Shown: one piece after another, positions 18,131 to 25,653 of the stretch
Layout of the letters: each line of letters begins with the position of its first letter
Numbering within the stretch: the first letter of the stretch is position 1
NCBI GenBank assembly: GCA_902574355.1
Contig: CACGNN010000003.1
Span: forward strand, 62,001-126,000
DNA length: 64,000 nt
Source of the DNA: an uncultured SAR86 cluster bacterium
Lineage (GTDB): Bacteria; Pseudomonadota; Gammaproteobacteria; Magnimaribacterales; Magnimaribacteraceae
Direction of reading: 5' to 3'
Notes under the pieces: model-generated
What the model saw: only the letters and a program-made list of their open reading frames with translations
Told to the model about the DNA's origin: nothing
Databases searched by the model: none
Position numbers and translations under genes: made by a program

Positions 18131-19735
18131 ATGAGTAATATTAATGAAGTAAAAGAATTTGACGCTGTAATAATTGGCGCCGGGTTTGCAGGAATTTATC
18201 AACTTCTAAAACTTAGAAGACTTGGGTTGAATGTAATTATCCTTGAAAAGGCTGATCAAGTTGGAGGAACTTGGCATTGGAATAGATATCCTGGAGCCAG
18301 ATGTGATATTCCGTCTCTTGAATACTCATACCAATTTGATGAAAGCTTGCAACAAGAATGGAATTGGACTGAGAAGTACTCCGCTCAACCAGAGATCCTT
18401 GAGTATCTAAACCATGTTGCAGATAGGTTTGAGTTAAGAGATGGCATTCAGTTTGAGGAAGAGGTTGAGAGTGCTAAATTCAATGAGGATAACTTAAAAT
18501 GGAATCTAACTACCAATAAGGCCTCATACCAAACAAAATTTTGTATTTTTGCCACGGGTTGTTTATCTATTCCCAATAAACCTAATTTTGATGGTATAGA
18601 AAACTTTGAAGGAAAATTACTTCAGACGTCAAATTGGCCTCACGAAGAACAGGATTTCACTGGACAGAAAGTTGCAATTATCGGCACAGGATCCTCTGCC
18701 ATTCAGTCAATACCTATTATTGCTGAACAAGCAGAAGAACTATATGTTTTTCAAAGAACACCGAATTATTCAATCCCATCAAATAATGGTCCGATGGATA
18801 AAAGCATAGAGAAAGAGATAAAGGCTAGATATTCAGAATTTAGAAAAGAAAACTATTTGAATGGCTTTGGTATAGCAGGTATTTCCGATGAATCTTTAAT
18901 TTCTGAAACTGAGTTAGAGGAGGTGCACCAGCAACTTGAAGAAAATTGGCAAAGTGCGGGACTCGGTTTTTTTGGAGGATATGCCGATATCCCTATAGAT
19001 AAGGATGCAAATGAAGTAGCTGCAGAATTTGTGCGAAATAAGATCAAAGAAATAGTTAAAAATCCTGACACTGCTTCATTGCTTTGTCCAGATTATCATA
19101 TCGGAGGTAAAAGGTTATGTGTTGATTCAGGTTATTTTGAAACATTCAATAGAGAGAATGTTCATTTAGTAGACTTGAAAGCAAATCCAATACAAACAAT
19201 AAATTCTAATTCAATTGAAGCACATAAAAGTTATGAAATAGATACTTTGATATTAGCTACAGGTTTTGATGCTATGACTGGGGCTCTTACAAATATTGAT
19301 ATTACTGGAAGAGAAGATATTAAGTTAAAAGATCAATGGGAGGAGGGAGCAAAATCATATCTAGGAATAGGTATTTCAAACTTTCCAAATCTTTTTACTA
19401 TTACGGGTCCTGGGAGCCCATCAGTCTTATCTAATATGATGCCTTCAATAGAACAACATGTTAACTGGATAACTGATTGCATAGATTGGATGCTTAAAAA
19501 TGATAAAGCAGTTATTGAGTCTTCCGAGACAGCCGAAGAAGAATGGATGTCTTTAGTAAATGAAATAGCAGATATGACGGTTTTCACGGACACGAAGTCC
19601 TGGTACAACGGATCAAATATAGAAAAAAAGGCAAAGGCATTTTTACCTTTTATCGGAGTGCCAGTTTATACAGAAATGATTGAAGAAGTAGTCAATGAAG
19701 ACTACAAAGGTTTTATATTTGATAGGATGAACTAG
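18131..19735 (+). CDS. Flavin monooxygenase of the Baeyer-Villiger type, altered fingerprint
   Basis: A two-dinucleotide-binding-domain monooxygenase of 534 residues: FAD site GAGFAGI, then GGTWHWNRYPGARCD, which fits the conserved BVMO motif, and NADPH site GTGSSAIQS. The usual FxGxxxHxxxWP fingerprint reads FEGKLLQTSNWP, with Gln in place of His (codon at 18623). I chose ATG 18131 because GGAGAG stands eight bases upstream; the frame extends 14 codons further to 18089 without a ribosome site. BVMOs insert oxygen next to a ketone carbonyl. With the changed fingerprint it may act on another substrate class or as an oxidase. It is convergent with the small membrane protein gene. Confidence 0.85.
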   Translation: MSNINEVKEFDAVIIGAGFAGIYQLLKLRRLGLNVIILEKADQVGGTWHWNRYPGARCDIPSLEYSYQFDESLQQEWNWTEKYSAQPEILEYLNHVADRFELRDGIQFEEEVESAKFNEDNLKWNLTTNKASYQTKFCIFATGCLSIPNKPNFDGIENFEGKLLQTSNWPHEEQDFTGQKVAIIGTGSSAIQSIPIIAEQAEELYVFQRTPNYSIPSNNGPMDKSIEKEIKARYSEFRKENYLNGFGIAGISDESLISETELEEVHQQLEENWQSAGLGFFGGYADIPIDKDANEVAAEFVRNKIKEIVKNPDTASLLCPDYHIGGKRLCVDSGYFETFNRENVHLVDLKANPIQTINSNSIEAHKSYEIDTLILATGFDAMTGALTNIDITGREDIKLKDQWEEGAKSYLGIGISNFPNLFTITGPGSPSVLSNMMPSIEQHVNWITDCIDWMLKNDKAVIESSETAEEEWMSLVNEIADMTVFTDTKSWYNGSNIEKKAKAFLPFIGVPVYTEMIEEVVNEDYKGFIFDRMN

Positions 19736-19738
19736 CTA

Positions 19739-19930
19739 TTAAACGAAGATATAAGTATTAAGGAGCATCGCTCCTCCCATAAACACAAGGCAAGCTGCCT
19801 GAACAACAGTAGGAATCACTACAAACATTACAAGAGGGTTAAAATTCATCTTATTCATATAATCTTCCTCTCTCCATTCTTGATAAGTACTTTCATCAGC
19901 CTGTTCTTTCACAATCTTTAATCTTGACAT
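19739..19930 (-). CDS. Small single-span membrane protein next to pseudoazurin
   Basis: This 63-residue protein has a charged N-terminal half (QADESTYQEWREEDY) and one C-terminal hydrophobic span (about residues 33-60, PLVMFVVIPTVVQAACLVFMGG). It lies three bases downstream of the pseudoazurin gene on the same strand, so the two are almost certainly co-transcribed. The layout resembles small accessory subunits of electron-transfer complexes, but no family is recognised and this role is only inferred from the neighbour. Confidence 0.65.
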   Translation of the reverse strand: MSRLKIVKEQADESTYQEWREEDYMNKMNFNPLVMFVVIPTVVQAACLVFMGGAMLLNTYIFV

Positions 19931-19933
19931 GAT

Positions 19934-20371
19934 TTATATCCTTGAAAGATAGTCATCTAACCTTTCTTGATTCATCAGAAAAGTTTTTTTGTAAGTCTCA
20001 GCTTTTGCTCTGATTGAGTCTAGATTAGAAGAAGATTCAACTTTTATAACTCCTATCATGGCCATCATATTGTGAGGAGTGCATTGATAGACATAGACAC
20101 CTTCTTCAGTCAAAGTGACTTCTATATCTTGATTCATAGCACCTACCCAAGGTTCAGCTCCATCTGGAATCATGCCTTCGACCGAGGAAGAATTGTGAGC
20201 GACATCGGTTGCGACAAATTTTACTGTGTCACCTTTTTTGATGGAAAGAACTGCTGGCTCAAAAACCATCATCCCTTCCTTGCCTGCATTAAGCATTTTA
20301 ACGACGTGGTCTTGCGAGAAGGCTGAGAGGGTGTATAGAGTAAGAAATAGTATATATGCGAGCTTTTTCAT
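19934..20371 (-). CDS. Pseudoazurin-like blue copper protein
   Basis: A periplasmic type 1 copper electron carrier of 145 residues with a signal peptide ending near AFSQ. All four copper ligands are present with pseudoazurin spacing: His59 (DVAHNSSS), Cys97, His100 and Met105 in YQCTPHNMMAM. A helical C-terminal extension (EAETYKK...DYLSRI) follows the cupredoxin, as in pseudoazurins. Pseudoazurins deliver electrons to nitrite or N2O reductases or to cytochrome oxidases; no denitrification gene is in the window, so the partner is unknown. The promoter probably lies at 20372-20414. Confidence 0.92.
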   Translation of the reverse strand: MKKLAYILFLTLYTLSAFSQDHVVKMLNAGKEGMMVFEPAVLSIKKGDTVKFVATDVAHNSSSVEGMIPDGAEPWVGAMNQDIEVTLTEEGVYVYQCTPHNMMAMIGVIKVESSSNLDSIRAKAETYKKTFLMNQERLDDYLSRI

Positions 20372-20414
20372 GCTTTCATTATATACTAAACTTATTATTA
20401 AATATAAGTTATAT

Positions 20415-21584
20415 TTATACTATATCGAAAGTTAATCCAGCTTTTTTTATCAGCCTATCAATTAACTTTTCACCCATAGATGGTGCAGGAGTATATATAC
20501 CGCCTGCAAGATTTGAACAGTCTTGAACGAGGCAAAGGGCACTTTCAGCAATCATTTTTGATGTTGATCCATAACCTGGATCCATATCTCCAGTAACTCT
20601 CGCTGCTATTGATTCCTCTTCTAGATCAGCAAAAAACAAGACATCATAGTTTCCTTGCTCTCTAGACTCCTTAGAAGGGCCTTCACCGGGTTGGGGTAAA
20701 TTGTCACCACCCATCGGGTTTCCAGAAGACATTGCTTTAGCTATCTGTTCTCCTTCATCACCTTCTCCTGCGATCATCATCTCGTCATAACAAAAATCTT
20801 TTCCATAAGCATGATCCAACAACGCATTTGATCTGTGTATATTTTTTGTATTTATCGGGGCCATCACAAATGGTGCTAACCACACATTCATTTTTTCATC
20901 TAGAAGAGGTTTGGAATCATCAAGCTGTGATGGTCCTTCAAATCCTTCCGTTAATGAAAAGGGATTTGCTAATACTTTTATTAGTTCAGGTTTTTCTTTG
21001 AGAGTTGACATCGTTGCACCTAGAGAAGCAATTGTTCCACCGGAAAATTCTCCGTTCATCGCTTTAACTCTTCCCCTAACATGTGGAGCCGGTTTCCCAA
21101 ACTTCTCCTTTGCAGCATTTTGTACAAAATAGACCCCCAAATCAAAAGGAATACTGTCAAAGCCACACGAAAACACAAGTCTGGCTCCAGATTTTTGAGC
21201 CGTTTCTTTATGAGCATTTATCATTTCGTACATCCAACCGGGCTCTCCTGTTAGGTCAACATAATCTGTTCCATTTTTAGCACACGACTCTACTAATTTT
21301 GAACCGTAAAGCTGATAAGGACCTACTGTTGTTAATATACACTTAGCTGAAGTTGTCATTTTGTCTAAAGAATCTAGATCAGTGCTATCTACTTCTAGTA
21401 TTGTTATATCTTCATTGAGGTTTAGATCTTTTTTTACCTCGAGAAGTTTCTCAGTATTTCTTCCGGCAATTGCGTATTTGATGGATTGATCATCTCCATA
21501 CTGATCATGCATATATTCTGCTACTAATTTACCGGTATAGCCACTTGCTCCAAAAATCACTACATCAAATTCTTTTTCAGACAT
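20415..21584 (-). CDS. Saccharopine dehydrogenase-like NAD(P)-binding oxidoreductase
   Basis: The 389-residue protein starts with a Rossmann nucleotide-binding motif (VVIFGASGYTGKLVAEYM) followed by AIAGRNTEKL, TTVGPYQLYG and DLTGEPGWM, and CGFDSIPFDLGVYFVQ. This is the Sccpdh/trans-acting enoyl reductase branch rather than true lysine-pathway saccharopine dehydrogenase. Mycobacterial relatives reduce enoyl groups in lipid synthesis; the substrate here is unknown. It stands alone on the minus strand and diverges from the glyoxalase gene. Confidence 0.85.
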   Translation of the reverse strand: MSEKEFDVVIFGASGYTGKLVAEYMHDQYGDDQSIKYAIAGRNTEKLLEVKKDLNLNEDITILEVDSTDLDSLDKMTTSAKCILTTVGPYQLYGSKLVESCAKNGTDYVDLTGEPGWMYEMINAHKETAQKSGARLVFSCGFDSIPFDLGVYFVQNAAKEKFGKPAPHVRGRVKAMNGEFSGGTIASLGATMSTLKEKPELIKVLANPFSLTEGFEGPSQLDDSKPLLDEKMNVWLAPFVMAPINTKNIHRSNALLDHAYGKDFCYDEMMIAGEGDEGEQIAKAMSSGNPMGGDNLPQPGEGPSKESREQGNYDVLFFADLEEESIAARVTGDMDPGYGSTSKMIAESALCLVQDCSNLAGGIYTPAPSMGEKLIDRLIKKAGLTFDIV

Positions 21585-21671
21585 TTTTTCTCCCTTATTT
21601 TATGAATAAAACTATTTTACATGACATAATCAATGGATAAACATATAGGTCGCCAGTCAATAGGATTAAAC

Positions 21672-22094
21672 ATGAAATATCTACATACAATGCTGAGAAT
21701 AAAAGATGAAGAAACTTCGTTGAAGTTTTTTATTGATGCTCTTGGTCTTAAAGAAATCAGAAGAATACCTGTCGAAGAGGGCAGATTTACTCTTTTCTTT
21801 TTAGCTGCTGAAGGCGATGAAGGTTCTCAAATAGAACTTACTTATAATTGGGATGGTGATGATCTAGGTGAGGGATCTCGAAACTTTGGCCATTTAGCTT
21901 ACCAAGTGGAAAATATCTATGATGTCTGTCAAAGGCTTAAAGAAAAAGGGGTAGAAATAAATAGGCCTCCTAGAGATGGGAGGATGGCTTTTGTGAAGTC
22001 TCCAGATAATATATCTATTGAAATATTACAAAAGGGAGATGCACTTGAGCCTGCAGAACCTTGGCTATCAATGGAAAATATTGGAACCTGGTAA
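21672..22094 (+). CDS. Glyoxalase I-like protein (lactoylglutathione lyase family)
   Basis: A VOC-fold metalloenzyme of 140 residues. The metal ligands of glyoxalase I are all identifiable: His in KYLHTMLRI, Glu in QIELTYNW, His in FGHLAYQV and Glu in ISIEILQKG. That favours the isomerisation of methylglyoxal-glutathione hemithioacetal, as in gloA. I chose ATG 21672, which has AGGAT about eight bases upstream and begins exactly where glyoxalases begin; the frame extends 13 codons further upstream to 21633 without a ribosome site. It diverges from the saccharopine-dehydrogenase-like gene. Confidence 0.88.
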   Translation: MKYLHTMLRIKDEETSLKFFIDALGLKEIRRIPVEEGRFTLFFLAAEGDEGSQIELTYNWDGDDLGEGSRNFGHLAYQVENIYDVCQRLKEKGVEINRPPRDGRMAFVKSPDNISIEILQKGDALEPAEPWLSMENIGTW

Positions 22095-22129
22095 CAAGAT
22101 ATACTTTTAAAATAAAACGAAAAGTTAAT

Positions 22130-22390
22130 TCAATTAAGGTTCCTTATTCGGATCTCTTCTTTCATCCAATCAATTACTATATTTAATCTATTTTCAAGAT
22201 CAGTAACATGCTCAGCTAAAAGACCCGAAGCATCTGTTACGTTATTCATTGTTTCGGCATGTTGAATTAGGGTGATAATATTGTTACTGATTTCAAGCTG
22301 TTGAGCTTGCAAATCTTGAATTGTGCTTTCGAGATTTTCTATTTTTTTTTCTAATTCTACTATCTGAGCTTTTAATAATTTTTCAGTCAT
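22130..22390 (-). CDS. Coiled-coil small protein
   Basis: The 86-residue product is mostly a long amphipathic helix (EKLLKAQIVELEKKIENL and onward to about residue 45) with heptad-like spacing and no cysteines, signal peptide or membrane span. It resembles SlyX-like coiled-coil proteins in length and pattern but lacks anything diagnostic. The start ATG lies in the last codons of the upstream gene (eight-base overlap, ATGACTGA) with AGGA just ahead, indicating translational coupling. Confidence 0.65.
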   Translation of the reverse strand: MTEKLLKAQIVELEKKIENLESTIQDLQAQQLEISNNIITLIQHAETMNNVTDASGLLAEHVTDLENRLNIVIDWMKEEIRIRNLN

Positions 22391-22808
22391 TTCCTAGTGT
22401 AGTTAGATTTGGACTAAAGCCTCCTTTGAGTTTCCACTTTCCGTCTTTGTTTACAAGTAAATAAGTTACGTCACTCGTTAAAATAATTTCATTATCCTTA
22501 TCCAATCTTGAAAAATTTACTTGAACCATAGAAGTATCATTATCATTGTAGAGCACTTTAGAGCTATTAATTTTTGAATAAGACCATCCGTCTTTTTTTA
22601 AACCATTAAAATTTATTGCATCGCTATATTTTTCTTCGAGGACTGCATTCTTGCCCATGATGTATACGAAGGGAGAGTCAGAGTTTTTGTTAATAGCCAA
22701 AATATCTTCATTATTAAAATCTTCAAAGAACACTTTTACGGTTTCCTCAGGACCGGCGTTTAGATGACCTAAAAGAATTAAGCTGAATAAGAAAAAAACT
22801 TTTTTCAT
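22383..22808 (-). CDS. Secreted SnoaL/NTF2-like protein
   Basis: The chosen start at 22808 gives a classic signal peptide (MKKVFFLFSLILLGHLNA) and leaves a two-base gap after the RidA-like gene; the seven codons before it would overlap that gene. The mature domain (ETVKVFFEDFNNEDILAINK ... YLLVNKDGKWKLKGG) has the order of a small NTF2-like cone fold, typical of periplasmic ligand-binding or stress proteins. No catalytic residues are evident. It is the middle member of a minus-strand run with RidA and the coiled-coil gene. Confidence 0.7.
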   Translation of the reverse strand: MKKVFFLFSLILLGHLNAGPEETVKVFFEDFNNEDILAINKNSDSPFVYIMGKNAVLEEKYSDAINFNGLKKDGWSYSKINSSKVLYNDNDTSMVQVNFSRLDKDNEIILTSDVTYLLVNKDGKWKLKGGFSPNLTTLGND

Positions 22809-22810
22809 TT

Positions 22811-23194
22811 TTATATATGTGCGATGCATTTAATTTCAATTTTAAGGTTTGGCTGAACAAGAGCGTTTACACCTATCAACGTTTGGGAGACTTCGGGCTT
22901 ACAACCATAAATTTTTTCTCTTTCCGCGAAGATCTCTGATACGTTTTCCATGCACTCATCAATGTCGGTTACAAACCAGGTTTCATCAACTATATTTTCA
23001 AGAGTTCCTCCAAAATGATCTAAAATTTTTAAAATATTCTCGTAACACATGATCATCTGACTTTTTAAATCATCAGGTGTGTTCCCATTATCATCGACAG
23101 CAATTTGTCCTGCCATGGTAAGTACGTTACCCACTTGCACGCCTTGTGAAAAAAAGTCTGCATAAGGGCCTTCTCTTAATAATTTCTTTTCCAT
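22811..23194 (-). CDS. RidA (YjgF/YER057c/UK114) family protein
   Basis: The 127 residues fit the RidA fold: SQGVQVGNVLTMAGQIAVDDNGN near the N-terminus, the central FGGTLENIVDETWFVTD, and a C-terminal NLKIEIKCIAHI strand. Classical RidA hydrolyses reactive enamines using an Arg in the PxRSxV region. Here my hand alignment of that region (PEVSQTLIGVNALVQP) shows no Arg, so it probably belongs to another Rid subfamily of uncertain activity. Its ATG directly follows the stop of a tiny upstream frame. Confidence 0.88.
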   Translation of the reverse strand: MEKKLLREGPYADFFSQGVQVGNVLTMAGQIAVDDNGNTPDDLKSQMIMCYENILKILDHFGGTLENIVDETWFVTDIDECMENVSEIFAEREKIYGCKPEVSQTLIGVNALVQPNLKIEIKCIAHI

Positions 23195-23278
23195 TTATGC
23201 TCCAAAAATTGTTACAAGAATTATTCCAAAAAATAATGCTAAGAGAATCGATTTGAAGTCTTTTCTAATCCGATTCAT
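23195..23278 (-). CDS. Possible 27-residue single-span membrane peptide
   Basis: A 27-codon frame begins with ATG at 23278, inside the last codons of the upstream small gene, and ends with TAA immediately before the RidA ATG. The product has a basic start (MNRIRKDFKS) and then one hydrophobic stretch (ILLALFFGIILVTIFGA), the layout of a small membrane peptide. A GAGAGAG stretch lies just upstream as a possible ribosome site. It may be a real small protein or a leader that couples translation to the RidA gene. Support is only the tight packing and composition. Confidence 0.35.
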   Translation of the reverse strand: MNRIRKDFKSILLALFFGIILVTIFGA

Positions 23279-23462
23279 ACATCTCTCTCATCTTTAACAT
23301 ATCATCTATATGTTTCTTATCTTCTTCAGAAGGTAATTCCTTTTCGCTTTTGCTATTGTCCAATAGCTCAGCAATTTTATCTTTTTCTTTCCTAAGCTCC
23401 TTGAGTAAGTAAATTATGAGGACTGTATTTAGGATACTTATAAAAAGTATTAAATAAAGCAT
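23265..23462 (-). CDS. Small membrane-anchored protein with charged tail
   Basis: A 65-residue product with an N-terminal hydrophobic helix (MLYLILFISILNTVLIIYLL) and a long charged, probably coiled tail (ELRKEKDKIAELLDN ... HIDDMLKMREMYESD). It is a typical small inner-membrane protein with a cytoplasmic helix. No family is recognised. It lies 27 bases from the upstream secreted gene and overlaps the tiny 27-codon frame downstream. Confidence 0.55.
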   Translation of the reverse strand: MLYLILFISILNTVLIIYLLKELRKEKDKIAELLDNSKSEKELPSEEDKKHIDDMLKMREMYESD

Positions 23463-23489
23463 TGGATAATCAAAGAAAATCTATCTCAA

Positions 23490-23864
23490 TTACTGTATCA
23501 GGAAACCACTTCTAGAAAGATTTACTCTACATTCAGCCATAGAAGCTTCTAAATCCGCTTCAGGTGTATTACCTTTTGTAGCTTCTTCAAAATACTCTGT
23601 AAATTCTTGTGCAAAGTCAGGGAATGAAGGAGATCTACCAATCCAATAAACAGTAGTTATGTCTTGACGTTCTATAGGTTGCCATATTTCAGCACGGTAG
23701 TCCCAGCCTTTACTTTCAAGTACTTCATTAAACTCATCTTTTATAGATGTAATCTGATCCAATGAACAATTATCATTAAGCTTCATTTCTACAACATCTC
23801 CATACTCACTGGCACTTATTAGAAAAGAGGTTATTGATAAAACAATAATAGTAAATAGTTTCAT
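23490..23864 (-). CDS. Secreted single-domain protein related to the adjacent 246-residue protein
   Basis: The 124 residues begin with a signal peptide (MKLFTIIVLSITSFLISA). The mature part, with CSLDQITSIKDEFNEVLESKG, EIWQPIERQDITTVYWIG and a late Cys in MAECRV, follows the same order of elements as the two halves of the gene at 24012-24752. The two cysteines could form a disulfide in the periplasm. No named family is recognised; the alternation suggests an alpha/beta-barrel-like domain. The neighbouring genes are probably paralogous. Confidence 0.7.
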   Translation of the reverse strand: MKLFTIIVLSITSFLISASEYGDVVEMKLNDNCSLDQITSIKDEFNEVLESKGWDYRAEIWQPIERQDITTVYWIGRSPSFPDFAQEFTEYFEEATKGNTPEADLEASMAECRVNLSRSGFLIQ

Positions 23865-23960
23865 ATTTTCTCCTAAATTAATTTGAATCTAAAAATCTTT
23901 AAGTTTTTAGTTATAACTTTCTTAATAAAAAAATTCAATAACTAATGTCAATAGACCATA

Positions 23961-23990
23961 AAAGAAAAAGGCCCTCTTAGGACCTTTTTC
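23961..23990 (-). terminator. Rho-independent terminator after the 246-residue secreted protein gene
   Basis: An inverted repeat GAAAAAGG/CCTTTTTC (23964-23971 with 23983-23990) plus two inner GC pairs after a mismatch forms a hairpin with a short loop. On the minus strand it is followed by TTTT. It lies 22 bases beyond the stop of the gene at 24012, so it probably ends that transcript and separates it from the gene at 23864. Confidence 0.7.
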
Positions 23991-24011
23991 AGTTAAAAGA
24001 AAGAGTGGTAT

Positions 24012-24752
24012 TTATCCTCTCATAGATAAACCAACATACTCTCTTGGATTAGAACAAGAAAAGCCTTCTAAATTTTGAGCGGCTTCTGAATCTTGTAGCT
24101 TATCCCAGAATAATTCTCGGTTGACTCCCATACCATCAATTGAAGAGGTATAAAGTAGTCTGACAAAATCTGCGTCACCATCATAACCTGATCCTGGAAA
24201 AATCATTTTTCTTCCAACCGTATCACCCTGAGATTGAGCATAAACAGCAAAGTCCATATACAGGTCATATACTTGTCTGCCATTATAACCCTCATCAAAT
24301 TTACAATCGGAATAGACAGCCATCATCATATCTCCTTCTTCAGGATCACTAGGAGTTGAGACAACCCACTGGAAAGTACTCATTTGCCTATTGTTTGTGA
24401 CTGGCAAGCTCTTTAGCAGTTGAGATCCTCCTTGAGTCATCCAGGCATTAAGTGCAGCGTATTGGGCAGACTGAGTTGGAAAGTTATTTACCCAGACAAC
24501 ATCCATTGAAGAAAGATCAGAATGGAAATACGGAGTCAGGATCCCAATGGTCATATCATCATAAACGCCTTTATCTTCTGCCCAATCTGCAAACTTATCG
24601 TACCATTTAGTAAGATCATCTAAATCCTTGCCCTTATTGAATTGGCCTATGTAGTACTCAGCAGCATTACCTTGTGGTTCATATCTATATTCGTCTTCTT
24701 CTGCAAAAAGACCAAAAGAAAATACCAATACGAAACCTAATATATATTTCAT
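24012..24752 (-). CDS. Secreted protein with two copies of an unnamed domain
   Basis: The 246-residue protein has a signal peptide (MKYILGFVLVFSFGLFA). The mature part splits into two similar halves: DLDDLTKWYDKFADWAEDKG ... DVVWVNNFPTQSAQYAALNAWM (about 44-112) and YNGRQVYDLYMDFAVYAQSQG ... VRLLYTSSIDGMGVNRELFW (about 155-225), each a helix, a strand ending in a hydrophobic run, and a second helix. The same unit occurs once in the protein encoded at 23490. Function is unknown; export to the periplasm is clear. A terminator follows it. Confidence 0.75.
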   Translation of the reverse strand: MKYILGFVLVFSFGLFAEEDEYRYEPQGNAAEYYIGQFNKGKDLDDLTKWYDKFADWAEDKGVYDDMTIGILTPYFHSDLSSMDVVWVNNFPTQSAQYAALNAWMTQGGSQLLKSLPVTNNRQMSTFQWVVSTPSDPEEGDMMMAVYSDCKFDEGYNGRQVYDLYMDFAVYAQSQGDTVGRKMIFPGSGYDGDADFVRLLYTSSIDGMGVNRELFWDKLQDSEAAQNLEGFSCSNPREYVGLSMRG

Positions 24753-24838
24753 AAAATTCTCCCATGAATGATTGTTTAATTAGAAAAAAAAATGATAAAG
24801 GTTATATAGAAGAAAATATATATCTTTCTTTATTATTT

Positions 24839-25012
24839 TTATCTGGCCCTGATACTTTTTTCCATTGCACAATTAGGGCATTTGTATTTATATTTTAAGG
24901 AGATAGCAGCATCCAAAAAACTGTTGATTCTCTCAAGCTTCACATTGCATCGAGTGCAGTAGTATATGTTCTTATACTGTTTTCTAAACCATGACAAAAT
25001 CTTTTTAAACAT
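24839..25012 (-). CDS. 57-residue zinc-ribbon-like small protein
   Basis: This short frame encodes two CxxC knuckles (CTRC at residues 19-22 and CPNC at 45-48) separated by a helical segment (VKLERINSFLDAAISLKY), preceded by a basic amphipathic start (MFKKILSWFRKQYK). The four cysteines are the expected ligands of a zinc ribbon. No convincing ribosome binding site precedes the ATG, and it lies 41 bases downstream of the coiled-coil gene at 25054. It accounts for most of what would otherwise be a 300-base gap. Nucleic acid or protein binding is possible but not shown. Confidence 0.6.
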   Translation of the reverse strand: MFKKILSWFRKQYKNIYYCTRCNVKLERINSFLDAAISLKYKYKCPNCAMEKSIRAR

Positions 25013-25053
25013 AAAAAACTAAGAAATAGGTGGATAAATCACTGTTAACATAT

Positions 25054-25284
25054 CTAATTGAGATCATTGTCTTTTTTTCTATATTCCCAGAATGTATCTG
25101 CATGTAAAAAAGTATCGTTAGCATAATCTCTAATTTCTTTGAAGTTCATATCCACTGCATCAAATACTTGTTTCCATTGACCTTGTTCTCTTTCAAAAGC
25201 TTTACTCAAAGCTTCTTTTATTTCCTCAATAGATTTTTCTAGGTTTTCAATTCTACTTTCAATTTTTTCAATATCACTATCCAT
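25054..25284 (-). CDS. Coiled-coil small cytoplasmic protein
   Basis: The 76-residue product has an N-terminal heptad-rich helix (IEKIESRIENLEKSIEEIKEA) and a charged C-terminal part (FKEIRDYANDTFLHADTFWEYRKK). No signal peptide, membrane span or cysteine. It is flanked by the zinc-ribbon frame downstream and a lipoprotein upstream, all on one strand. It is similar in style, but not visibly in sequence, to the coiled-coil protein at 22130. No family recognised. Confidence 0.6.
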   Translation of the reverse strand: MDSDIEKIESRIENLEKSIEEIKEALSKAFEREQGQWKQVFDAVDMNFKEIRDYANDTFLHADTFWEYRKKDNDLN

Positions 25285-25323
25285 TAATTATCTTCCTTTT
25301 TTATTTGAGATTTTTACCAAACT

Positions 25324-25653
25324 TTAGCGTACTTCGCAGTTATTTAGATTAGGCCTTCGGCATGGTTGAGACTTATCCATTAAAATTCCCTTATTAATAT
25401 CATCAACATTTTGAATGGTACTTGCGAAATTTGAAAATTCATCACAATTAAAATTTCTGTTTCTTTTTTCTTTTGCAATTTCTTTCCTAATTAAGAATTG
25501 CTCTTTAGTATGCAATTTTGAAAAGCCAATATCTGTATCTGGGAAACAAAGAAAGAAATTTGAATAGGTTGCCTGACTTCTTTCAATCTCTGAAATATTA
25601 AAGGTGCAGCCAACCATAAGACATATCATTATGATGATGGTTTGGATTTTCAT
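25324..25653 (-). CDS. Small lipoprotein, unknown function
   Basis: The 109-residue protein has a type II signal peptide with lipobox LMVGC (lipid Cys near residue 16), then a helical, charged mature part with three further cysteines (FLCFPD, FNCDEF, QPCRRPNLNNC). Its ATG directly follows the stop of the DUF1330 gene, so they share a transcript. No domain is recognised. Confidence 0.65.
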   Translation of the reverse strand: MKIQTIIIMICLMVGCTFNISEIERSQATYSNFFLCFPDTDIGFSKLHTKEQFLIRKEIAKEKRNRNFNCDEFSNFASTIQNVDDINKGILMDKSQPCRRPNLNNCEVR

